Below, in pieces: positions 1-12,800 of a stretch of 64,000 nucleotides of DNA. Where the stretch lies: the NCBI GenBank assembly GCA_022606425.2, contig JAHDVF020000671.1:124001-188000 (forward strand), read 5' to 3'. The translations under genes were made by a program, and so were the position numbers. The notes under the pieces are model-generated. The model was not told where the DNA came from, ran no database searches, and saw nothing but the letters and a program-made list of their open reading frames with translations. Numbering within the stretch: the stretch's first letter is position 1; each line of letters starts with the position of its first letter. Origin of the DNA: Lepidostoma basale (Eukaryota > Arthropoda > Insecta > Trichoptera > Lepidostomatidae).

Positions 1-52
1 GTTTACTACTAGATAATATCCCTTGAGGATATCTAGGAGCTGACAAACACCT

Positions 53-683
53 TTATTTTCAACATTTTGAATGTATACAAATACTTGTAGACGAACTGGA
101 TTTTACCCATTGCGGGTTATCATTTTAAGGATTAATTGTATCTCAATAGAGACGAAGATGCAAATTGGAAACAGAATATGGTGACCATCACCTATTGAGA
201 TATTCGTCTCTATTGAGATACAATTAATCCTTAAAATGATAACCCGCAATGGGTAAAATCCAGTATTCGTCTACAAGTATTTGTATACATTCAAAATGTT
301 GTAAAAAAAAAACTGGTCCAAGTTAAAAATAGCATAAAAAATTGAAGAGAAATCTCCAGGCGTTATCTAGCAATACGTTAATGGCGGTAGCCTTTCACAT
401 TGCGTTAATCAAGATCTTCTGCTTAATGCTTAATCCAATCTTAATAGATGGCGCTAGTGTAGATTGAACTAAAAAATGTGAAGTGTGGTGTTACATTGTA
501 GCATATATACAACTTCCAAAAATTTGACAGACATGGCGGTCGTAAGAAGGGAGAAATGGGGAATGTTGTATTACACAAAGCGTGCGCTTAACCCAACCAA
601 TGACAGGTCATAAGCCCTGTAAACGCCTCGATCACCATATTCTGTTTCCAATTTGCATCTTCGTCTCTATTGAGATACAATTA
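53..683. repeat. Family-A foldback repeat copy 1
   Basis: Positions 60-171 and 197-303 form an almost perfect inverted repeat (ends TGAATGTATACAAATACTTG; inner ends ATTGTATCTCAATAGAGACG), so this half is a hairpin of about 240 bp. Positions 304-640 hold the conserved single-copy part (with GATGGCGCTAGTGTAGAT), and 650-683 repeats the inner arm in inverted orientation. Related copies lie at 11745-12905, 22045-24030 (split), 24285-24445, 45345-46166, 60365-61005 and 61670-61740. No coding capacity is seen; it behaves like a foldback element or MITE. Confidence 0.75.
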
Positions 684-723
684 ACCATTTTTTTCATTAA
701 GTTATTATTATTTTTATACTTAC

Positions 724-894
724 GACAGCTATCCACAGGTACGCAGACGTTGTCAATATCCCTGGCGTATCCTTCGTTACAGTAGCATTGCTCAGTACAT
801 TTCACGTTGATGATATCACAGGGGACGCCAATCTTTCCGCAAACCGTGTCGCAAGCAGATCCGCAATCGAAGAATTCGTTTGGACCACATGTTG
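724..894 (-). CDS. Gene A exon 7: TIL domain 6 (last one inside the window)
   Basis: Ten cysteines from TCGPNEFFDC to VDSC, with the core KCTEQCYCNEGYARD. The Cys5-Cys6 loop is DIINVK. The acceptor is GTTTTAG|CA and the donor C|GTAAGT. Because a proper donor follows and there is no stop, the gene continues to the left of position 1. Confidence 0.87.
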
Positions 895-3800
895 CTAAAA
901 CAAAAGATATTCTTCAATCAAGCTGTCGTGTAAGTTGTCGGTAAGAAATCTCGACACGTGCGAACTACGTGCTGTGAAAGAATACCACAGTTGATTCACA
1001 AACCGAAGACCTATTGCGTATGTGTTAGTATCGTGGTATTTCTATAAATCTGATTGGTTGCGTCCGGTTAGGTACGGCACGCGGTATGAAATCAAAAAAA
1101 AAAAAATTGCTGTCACTGCAAAAAAAAAAACACTAACTAACTAACTAACCATCACGCCGTCTCCCCGAAGGGGTAGGCAGAAAGAATGGACTGCCACACT
1201 TTTCTTTCCTGACATATTTCTCTCGCTTCCTCAACATTAATACATCGTGTCATGCACGCGGGTCGATTTCTCTGACTCCTCATATGGCCGACATTCAATA
1301 TTTGATTTATTTGATCGTGCCACGTTTTCCTCGGTCTTCCTCTATTTCTGGTTCCATTTACATCATTAACATATAATTTTTTTACCATTCTTTCTTCATT
1401 CATTCTTTCCATATGTCCAAACCATCTTAATGATCCTTTTATTATTTTTTTCATGACACATCATTCGCACCGCATTCTCTTCTTATATTTTCATTCGACA
1501 CTCTATCATACACAGAGTATATCCACACATTCGTCTAAGAGATCTCATTTCTACGGCATTTATTTTACTTTCATCCTTCTTTTGCCAGTTCCATGCTTCG
1601 CTTCCATACACAAGGATCGGTAGAAGAACACCATTGTGCACTGCCATTCTAGCTTTTTTGGATAGGTTTTTGTTTGCGATGACAACTTTAAGTGCACCAT
1701 TCACTTTGTTGCCTGTCCCAACCCTTCTTTCAATATCCCTCTCCACTGTAAAATACTACCTAAATACACGAACTCAACTACTTGTTCCAAATTTTCACCA
1801 TTCACGCTAATGTTGCAGACTATCATGGTTTCTTCCTTTTCAAAAATCATGGACTTTAACATTCATCATCAGATCATTTCGCATGCATACCTCATACATA
1901 CGATTCACCAGGACTTGTAGTTCATGCTCGTTGTCTGCAAGTAGGACAACGTCATCCGCATACAAGAGACAGCTTACTGACACTCCGCTCATTTTGGCAC
2001 CCACATCCAACCCTTTCAGCTCTTTCATACACTATCCCTACAAAAAAATTCCCCTTATGTGGGCGGACTCTATATTGTTATTGTGAAAGTTATCAAAAGC
2101 TTACGGCATTCTCCCACTGGGATGCACTTTCCGAGAGTGTCGTAATGCCTCACAAAGCCAGGCTTGCACTTGCACGCTCCTTCCCTGCTGCAGATTTCCT
2201 CACACTGGAAGGGGTTGTTAACATTGTTGCAGGTCACTGGACATGGGTCTCCACACTTGTTGAAATACGCATTCGGGTCATCGTTGCAAGATTCTGAAAC
2301 AGTCCACAAGGTTCATCGATTACATTTCATTTATTCCATTTCCATGTTTACAAGAGACAGAAAAATGGAGAGAGACACTGTATGCAGCGGCTTGCCTGGG
2401 GTCAACCAGTAAGGCAAGCCCGTCCGACTTTTTTGTGTTATAATATTAATCACGATAATGTAGTTTTCCGGATCAAAAGAGTTTTATCTTTCTAAATTAA
2501 TTTCGTGAATTAATTGATTTTATATCCCATTTTAGGCGCATTTTAAATCCATACAAAAAATCATTTTCTTGTACAATATAATAATATATTTACAAATACA
2601 AGAAGAAATATAATTAATGAGAAATATACTGTAAGTAGTCAATATTAATAAATTTGTTAACACCAAACACGAATTATTAAATAATGTTCGTAAAGAAATT
2701 ACATAATATTTCTTTTCATAACATTTCTGCACATAACGCAAATGACAGATAACATTCTGACAATAGAAATGAAGTTCGTGACACATCGAATAGTAACATA
2801 CTTCAGAGTGATAAAGCCCGGCTTCAAATCCATACAAAAAAAATTGTAGACCGTAGTAGAAAATAGTAGAAGCTATATGATTGCAAGCCAAAAATACACA
2901 AGTGCGACAAAGACCCTTTTACATTTTGCATGCCCAATATGAAGCCCATCGAAAACATGAAACAAGCCCGGCTTTTCGGCTTGTATGGTAGTTTTGCCAC
3001 TGACTGTATGGTATACAGAAATTGGGTTTAAATAACCTGTTGTATACAGGGTGGAATGGTCAAGGGATCAATTGGCAGAGGTCAACCTCGCCCAGAGTAC
3101 CTAGACCAAATTTGAGATATCAGCTGCACCTCTTTGAGAGATATGCGGAGTTGAAGAGAGCTGCCGAGGACCGAGCGGAGTGGAAGAGGAGATGCGTCGT
3201 CTTGCTGCAGATCAATCATTAGATTGAGACCAAAGAAGAAGATACAGGGTTATTGGTAGAACCTATTCCTTCTAGAGGGAATTCCTTCTACGGAGGAAGA
3301 TGTAGCCAGCATATTTAACAAGGCAAGGGGAGCTTTCCCTGTATGGCGCTCCGGTATCATTTCGAGAAAGCTCAAGCTCCAAGTATTCACCAGTAGCGTT
3401 AAGAGCGTACTGCTGTACGGATGTGAGACTTGAAAGTCTACCGCGGACGTTATTGGTAAACTCCAGGTGTTTATAAATAGACGCCTTCGCTCAATATTCA
3501 AAATCTATTAGCCCCAAACAGTGTCAAATGCCGTTTTCTGGACTATGGCAGGCGAAAAGCCAATTAGAGAACAAGTCGCAAATGGCAGTGGATCGGTCAC
3601 ACTCTGAAACGGAACCCAGCCTGCATCGCTCAGGGCGCACTAGACTGGTCCACTATGAGGGGAAAGAGAAAGCGAGGCAGACCTAGAGCCACCTGGAGAA
3701 GAACCCTGCAGGACGAGGTTAAGGCAGCAGGTCTCACTTGGGATGACGTTAAGCATCAGGCATGCGATAGAGTCGGGTGGAGAAGATTTCTTGAGGCCCT

Positions 3801-6800
3801 ATGCACCACGGAGGTGTGACAGGATAAAAAGAAGAAGAAGAAGAAGATTCCTTCTAGAAGATTGTAGGGGAGGTTATTACATATAAATTATGCAATGTAA
3901 GTCACCAAACTAAAATGTACAATTTATGAGATGAAATAATTCAAAGTTTTTATTTTTTGATGTAAGGTGTTCTAAAAAATAAGAAGAAGGAAAAACTATT
4001 GGTTATTAAAGAAAATCACTTAGAAGACATAACAGGCATTCAATATCAACACAAAAACTAGAACTGTCTGGCCACATTAGGAAATACCAGAAGAAAATAT
4101 CAAATATTTTAATTGTTAAAAAAAAAAAACGCTATTACACACAAGACACTGAGAGATCGCGTGAGGGACACCAGAATTAGAGTGATATGTGAGGTCGAGG
4201 ATATTATAAAATGGAGCAGACAGCGAAAAACGGACTGTTACGGTCATGTTCAAACATGGACACCACCAGACTTCCCTATATCCCCTATGTTCTGGAGCAA
4301 ATAGGTATTTTTGTTCCTGATAACTACAATCAATTGTTCTTTACTCCATCACGCAGAACCAACCTGCCTTTGGTGATGCCAGTAGGAAGAGCAATTCGGA
4401 TGCTGAATCTAATCATCTCGGATTTGGACACTTTCAGTGTCAGTGAGGCAGTATTCATAAAAAAATATTGCAAATTCTGGAAAGAGTACTGCCTCACTGA
4501 CGTCGACATATTTGGATTCCTTCTGATATGTATGATTTTTTGGTCTTGTGTTGTTTTGTTTTATTTTATCTTTGTAATACCGTTTTGTGTCCAAATGAGT
4601 CGCCCAAATATTTTATCGTTTGTAATGTCTCATTTGTGTATCATCTATAAATAAATAAATAAATTGCATAATCAGCCTCATGGGACTCGTCCTCGTGGAA
4701 GACCTCCTAAAAGATGGAAGGACAGCTGGGTGTCTATCTCACAGGAGAACAGACCACATAGGTCTACAACAAGGAAGAAAAAGTAGGAGAAACATGACTA
4801 AAAAAGAAGAATAGCTGAAGACTTTGCGCTGTTAATGATCGTATTAAGATAGAAATGTTTTTGTTACCGTAGGGTACTTTGTCCACGCAGTTCAGATCAG
4901 GATCTCGGCAAAGTCCATCGTTGCATCTGCAGCTGGGCACACAGGTGCGAAGCCATGGTTCTGGTATACACATCAAGGTGTCTGGCTGCAGACATCTCTC
5001 ATCCACGCAGCCTGGGCAGGCGTCGTAATGAGCAGTTGTCTCGCATATGAAAGGTTGAGCTGAAAAAATAGTTTTCATATGAAGTAGTTAATTTGTGATG
5101 TGGTATCTTCATCGTGAAAGGGAAGATCTAGGGTAGGGATCAAATCAGTGTACTTTCTCAAAAAATATAACAAACAATTATTAAGGCCATAAATCGTAGC
5201 GATAAATCGTAACGATTAATCGTAACAATAAATCGTAACGATAATCGCTACGATGTCCTGTTTACACGTTAAGATAAATCGTAACGATTTCTTCTTCTTT
5301 TTGTCCTTTCACACCTTCGTGGTGCATAGGGCCTCGAGGAATCTTCTCCACCCGACTCTATCGCATGCCTGATGCTTAACATCGTCCCAAGTGAGACCTG
5401 CTGCCTTAACCTCGTCCTGCAGGATTCTTCTCCAGGTGTCTCTAGGTCTGCCTCGCTTTCTCTTTCCCCCCATAGGGGACCAGTCTAGTGCGCCCTGAGC
5501 GATGCACGCTGGGTTCCGTCTCAGAGTGTGACCGATCCACTGCCATTTGCGCCTAGCGACTTGTTCTCTAATTGGCCTTTCGCCTGCCATGGTCCAGAGA
5601 ACGGCATTTGACACTGTTTGAGGCCAATAGATTTTATACGATTTCTTAATTGTTATAAATAGCTACGATGTACTGTTTACACCATCGCAACCCCATTTAA
5701 AGATCGCATTCAATGTTGATAGCGTGTCTATACCTACATTCAATTGTTTGAGCACTTCGTACTGTACTAATATCAGACGTTTTATGGTGTGGTCTAGCAA
5801 CGACTGAAGTTTTATCTAGGCATTATAATCAGAAATAGTTATATCATCAGGATAACATTTTGTTTTGTTTCCAGAAGAATGCGATTGCTTGGGTGAATGT
5901 CGGCATTGAATTTTTATTTCCGGGGCATCGAAATGTATTGGTCCTTAGTAATTTTTTTATCAACAAAGAAAGCCAAAGCTTCTTCAGGTGTCATTTTTAT
6001 AGGCATTTTCCTGCCTTGGCACGCATACGATTTTTTTTATTTTAGTTGCTCTTTTTGGTGAAAAACAGGACACTTGCTTCAATATTTGTGCTGCATCTCG
6101 TCTACCCGTTGATTGTAGAGTCATTTGAGCTGCAAGAATAATTTCCCCCGCCCTAATTGGGAGCTTATCTACAAAAACCGATTACGCATCCGGTCTGGAC
6201 ATGTATTTAGCATGATAATACAATCGTTTATTTTTAATTACGAACGTGTAAACGGGCCTTTGAAGTTTAAGACTTCTATTGAGAACAGGTAAAATATAAT
6301 AAATATATAAAACCAGGAACGCATGAGAGATGGTTCGCCATTAGGAATACAAGATACTCTCCGAAGTCAAGAGTATTTGTCTTCTGAACGCACTTTCACG
6401 AATATGAAAGACGTCGATCTCCGAAGCGATCATGTTCAGCATTTTGATTGCTCTCCCCACCGGCATGATTACTGCATCCCGACCAGATTACTGCAATGGT
6501 ATCTACGCCAACATCCCCAAACAGCAAACAAATTAACTCCAGTCTGCATACAATGCAGCAGCAAGACTGATAAGGGGTGTGCCAAAGAGTTGTCACATAA
6601 CACAGCATCTTAAGGAGCTCCACTGGCTGAAATGTCCAGAAAGGATACAACACAAGCTCTGCTGGACGGTCTATAAGGCGTTGCATGGAATGGCACTAGT
6701 TTATATATCTGAACTCTGCATCAACGAGAACCTGAATGCTAGACAGTCTACACTGCGATCAGCTAAGTCTTCTGCGATCGGTAAATTGACTGTGCCAAAA

Positions 6801-9800
6801 CGCTGCGAACAAACTTTGGCGACCGAGCCTTCGCGGTAGCCGGCCCTTCAGCCTGGAACAGTCTTCCAGCACACCTTAAGTGCATTGAGAATCAATCAGA
6901 GTTTAGATCGAGACTCAAAACGCACCTTTTCAAATTATCATTTCCTGATGAGAAGGGTCGATCGACTGCGTTAGGTGCAGCCCTCATTCTAAGTATGTTT
7001 ATTTTTTTATCTAGTTCATAAAACAGAGCATTTGCTACAGTGCCCTTGAGATGAGAAATTCATAAAAATGGCGCTCTATAAATTATCCAATTTATTATTA
7101 TTATTATCACCAGAGGCAGGTTGGTTCTGCATGCTGGGAGGTAAAACAGTCTGTGCTGACGCTGTCGAAGATAACCATCCGGAACATAAAGATGGATATC
7201 CTCCAAGATGACGAAATTCTCAAAGAATCCCCTGATAAGTCTGAAGAAATGGGTAAGTGTGCACCCATCCCTTCTTATATGTAAACTATTAGTCCCCAGC
7301 ATGCCCAAGAGGTGACCCAGCAAGAACTGACGTGTCATTAATATAAATCCAAATACCGCGCATCCCTAAACCTGTATAATATTTTATCTGTTCTCAAAGG
7401 ATGCCTTAAAAATTTAATTTGTAATTTCTATTGATGAAATAAACGAGTTTCAGATATTTGGGAGTAGAGATCTGCAGCCAAAATGACCTTTATACCGAAG
7501 TACGTGAACAAGTCAGTAAAGCCTCTGCCGTGTCAGGATGCCTGAAGTATCTGGTCTGAAAGAACAAGCACATGCGTGTCGACAGCAAGATCAGAATCTA
7601 TAAAACATGCGTGCGACCTATCATGACGTACGCTGTAGAGACAAGGGATTACTAAAAACATCGGAGATGAAGGTCCTAAGATCAATTACTGGAAAAACCC
7701 TCCGAGATCGTGTCCGCAACGTAGACATAAGAAAAACTTGCGAAATAGAGGATATCGTTCAGTGGAGTAGATCCAGAAGAAGATACTGTAGGGACCATGT
7801 AGCCCGAATGGATGGTGACAGACTTGCATATACAGCCGTTTATGAAATCCCCTCCGGACACCGCCCACCTGGAAGACCGCCTAAGAGATGGAGGGACAGC
7901 TGGATCTCATCATCCGACGAGACATGATTTCTGTGTCACAGATCGTCTGATCTATTAAAAGAAGAAGAAGAAATAAACTGATTTGTTTTGATTTAATTTT
8001 ATACGTAATGATTCTCTTTTATTTGTCTGTTATATTCATACACTGAAGAAGGGAAGTGTGTCCCGAAACATGTTTGTGAAAGGTTTTATGTAATGTATCC
8101 AAAAAGTTGGCTAATTTATTTATTTATTATTATGATGATTTGTATTTTAAGAGCGCCGTTTTGTAAAATCAATTACTCCAAGGGCGCACTAGGAAAATGA
8201 CTGACCCAACAGTGCAGTCTTCAGATGTTTCTTAAATTTAACGTCACTATCCTCATACTTAATACTAACATGGAGGCTATTCCACGCCAACGGACCCGCA
8301 ACGCTGAAAGCACGATCATAGAAACATGCTTTATTGGCTCTGACTGGAATCGCTATGTTGTTTGCACTTGTTTCTACTGATCGGAGTGAACGTTGCCTTT
8401 CCGTTGGCATGGGTGTCACGCAAAGGTCCGATATATACGCTGGCGCTCTCTGGTGTCGAGCCTTAAACACTGTCAAACACAATTTATATTTTACTCGCTC
8501 TCGGATTTTGATCTCTCCCAATGAAGGTCCTTCAGGAGCGGCGTGATATGGCATTTAATGTGTTATCTTAAAGGAGATCTATACTTACGACATTCCCTGA
8601 TGTCTACGCAGGCTCCATCAGCGTCCCTCTTGTAATTCAGCTTGCACTTACAAGCTGGTCTACAAGGGGGAGGAGCTGGACACTCGAACACACCCCCAAT
8701 CGCCGCGCAGGTCTCCGGTGGACAAGGGTCATAGCAGACGTCTACTTCTTGATTTTCTCCGCATACTGAAATAACCAATGTAACCATATTTATAACCATG
8801 TAAACCAAGTTTTCCATCTTCCAAACTATTATTATTCGGACGAGTGGAATTAATTAATAAAGTCTGATAAATTAATAATTTCGGATTACTGTTAATAACG
8901 TCCGAATAATAATAATCTTACAGACAAACAAAACAAATGGACATATCAGACCTGACCAAATATGAGACCTTAAAAATTGTACACAAAGTGACCATGGAAG
9001 AGACAACAGACAGCAGCTAAAAATTAACTAAAAATTCAGACATACACAGACACTGGACCAGGAACTGTGACAGATATCACCTACCGAATGCTCGAACTAA
9101 GACAGGACAATCAAGGATATTGAACAATGGACTGAAACTTTACAATGAACTACCAAAAGACACAAGGAATCTCACTACAACTCAATATAAAAAATATCTG
9201 GAACAATACACAATTAATAGTAATATCTGAAAATGTATCAATATAACCCAATTGGGTTTTTTAATAAATAAATTCAATTAAAAAATTTGGAAAAAAGGAG
9301 AAAAGTTGACTTACCACACGAACTGGGTTCCACGCACTCGCCATTAGCGTTTTTGTAGAATCCTGGCTTGCAGACGCATGCCATCTTGCAGGGCAGGGAG
9401 TTGCAAGTCCTGTTCTGGCCAAGGTATTGACAGTCCTCTAGACATTGTGAAGCACAATCATTGATTTCTTGGTGATCCTGAGGGCAGACGTTTGTATCTA
9501 GGACAAAAAATATTAAACCCATTAATGCCAACACCACTAACAATAATTAATACGGATGAAAACGTCTGTTCTTTATACGTTTAGATGTCGCCTGTCTAAG
9601 GCTGTAACAAATGTAGCGAAAATCAAACGCGTTGTTGTTTATAAACACGAAGGAACAGAATATAGTAAATAAGGTAACTGACGTGGCCAAACACATTGTT
9701 GAAAATAATTATGGGATAAACCTGAAATTACAGGAAACTATTATTTGGAACTAATTTAATTTATGAATACAATGTCTATATAGGTAATGAATACTGAATG

Positions 9801-12800
9801 ACAAAAACATCTTCTAACAATAACCGCTACCTAATAACCGCTAACTAATAACCGCTACCTAATAACCGGTAACTTATAACCGCTAACTAATAACCGCTTA
9901 CTTATAACCGCTAACTTATAACCGCTAAGTGATAACCGCTAATCCTAACCTGATAACCAATAATAACCACTAAATGATAACCGCTACCTTATATCCGCTA
10001 ACTAATAACCGCTACCTTATAACCGCTAACTAATACTCGCTAACTAATAATCGCTAACTAACCGCTTACTAATAACGCTTACTAATAAACGTTACTTATA
10101 ACCGCTACCTAATAACCGCTACCTTATAACTAATAACCGTTAACTTCTAACCGCTAAATGATAACCTCTACCTAATATCCGCTAACTAATAACCGCTACC
10201 TAATAACCGCCAACTAACCGCTTACTAATAACGCTTACTTATAAACGTTACCTTATAACCGCTAACTAAAAACCACTCACTAATAACTGCTACCTTATAA
10301 CTAATAACCGCTAACTTCTAACCGCTAAATGATAACCGCTACCTAATATCCGCTAACTAATAACCGCTACCTTATAACCGCCAACTAACCGCTTACTAAT
10401 AACGCTTACTTATAAACGTTACCTTATAACCGCTAACTAAAAACCACTCACTAATAACCGCTACCTTATAACTAATAACCGCTAACTTCTAACCGCTAAA
10501 TGATAACCGCTACCTAATATCCGCTAACTAATAACCGCTACCTTATAACCGCCAACTAACCGCTTACTAATAACGCTTACTTATAAACGTTACCTTATAA
10601 CCGCTAACTAAAAACCACTCACTAATAACCGCTACCTTATAACTAATAACCGCTAACTTCTAACCGCTAAATGATAACCGCTACCTAATATCCGCTAACT
10701 AATAACCGCTACCTTATAACCGCCAACTAACCGCTTACTAATAACGCTTACTTATAAACGTTACCTTATAACCGCTAACTAAAAACCACTCACTAATAAC
10801 CGCTATCTTATAACCGCTACCTTGTAACTTTTAACCGCTCAGTGATAACCGATAAATGATAACCGCTACCTAATATCCGCTAACTAATAACCGCTACCTT
10901 TTAACCGCCAACTAACCGCTTACTAATAACGCTTACTAATAAACGCTACCTTATAACCGCTAACTAAAAACCACTAACTGATAACCGCTATCTTATAACC
11001 GCTACCTTATAACTAATCTTATAATTACCTTATAGCTAATCCTAACCTAATAACCGCTAACTTCTAACCACTAACTTATATCCGTTAAACGATAACCGCT
11101 ACCTAATATCCGCTAACTAATACCCGCTACCTCATAACCGCTAACTAATAACCGCTAACTAACCGCTTACTAATAACGCTTACTAATAAACGTTGCCTAA
11201 TAACAGCTAACTTATAACCGCTAACTAATAATCACCAACTAATACCCGCTAACTAATACCCGCTAACTAATAACCGCTAATTAATAATCGCTAACTAATA
11301 ACTGCTCACTTTTAACCGCTGACTAATAACCGCTAATTAATAATCGCTAACTAATAACTGCTCACTTATAACCGCTGACTAATAACCGCTAATTAATAAC
11401 CGTGGTGGTACTGGAGGCGAATACTCTGGACGGCAAAGAGTACAAACCAGTCGATCATTGACCAATTGAATAGCAAGATTCTCGCTAATGTGATTTCAGA
11501 GAGTGTTAAAGTATTTTGAGCACACAACCCGGAGAGATCACGACAACCTTGAAAAGCTCATCATCATGGGTAAAGTAGAAGGATAGCGACCACAAGGACG
11601 ACCATCAAACCACTGGTCCAATCAAATCAGGGTGCTGACTGGTTTCTCATTAGTTGCAGCCTGGAGACTGACGGGTGACAGGAGCGCATGGCGTGCCATG
11701 GTCAATAGTATACAGGATGGACACTGAAGAAGATATATTTATACAACATTTTGAATGTATACAAATACTTGTAGATGAATACTGGATTTTACCCATTGCG
11801 GGTTATCAATTCTAGGATTAATTGTATCTCAATCGAGACCAAGAATTTCTTCGTCTCTATTGAGATACAATTAATCCTTGAATTGATTGATGGGTAAAAT
11901 CCAGTATTCGTCTACAAGTATTTGTATACATTCAAAATGTTGTAAAAACAAAAACTGGTCCAAGTTTATAGCATATAAATTGGAGTGAAATCTCCAGGCG
12001 TTATCTAGCAATACGATAATGGCGGTAGCCTTTCACATTGCGTTAAAAAGATATTCTGCTTAATGCTTAAAATCCCGTATTCGTAGATGGCGCTAGTGTG
12101 TAGATTGAAACTACCATGTAAAGTGTGGTGTTACAGATTAATAAATCCGGAGACCCAGACTTGAAAATACAGAGAAAGGTGTTTTTTATTGAGGATTCAA
12201 GTTATTTAACAAATTGCCAAATGAAGTAAGAGAATTCAAATATTGAATGTCGGCCATGTGAGGAGTCAGAGAAATCGACGCGCGTGCATGACACGATGTA
12301 TGAATGTTGAGGAAGCGAGAGGAATATGTCAGGAAAGAAAAGTGTGGCAGTCCATTCTTTCTGCCTACCCCTTCGGGGAGACGGCGTGATGGTTAGTTAG
12401 TTAGTTAGTTAAGTAAGAGATGCCGGTTCTCTTGCGATCTTTCGTCGAAAATGCTTTAAATATGTTGTCAGTACCGATGTTTAAGGTTTTTGATGTTTTT
12501 TTTTTTTTTCATTTATGTTTTTTTAATATTATTAAGTGTTTTTAAAATGTTGTTTGAAAAGTACCGATGTTTAAAGTTGTTGTAAGTACCGATGTTTTTA
12601 AGGTTTTTGTTTTTTTTTCATTTGTGTTTTTTTTATTAGTAATTGTATATAAAATGTTGTTTTATAAGTTTTAAAATATTTCTGTAATTTTATATAACTT
12701 TATTAAATAAATAAATAAATAAAAATACATACAACTTCCAAAAAATTTTCAGACATGGTGGTCATAAGAAAATGTGGAATGGAGAATGTTGTATAATATA

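Noticed and set aside
2532..2891. 119-codon minus-strand ORF
   Set aside because: Composition is that of AT-rich intron DNA (Tyr, Ile, Leu, Cys rich); no family resemblance, inside intron 5 of gene A.
9820..11403. Regular repeats reminiscent of a CRISPR array
   Set aside because: Units are contiguous 14-bp variants without unique spacers, in eukaryotic intron context; it is a satellite.
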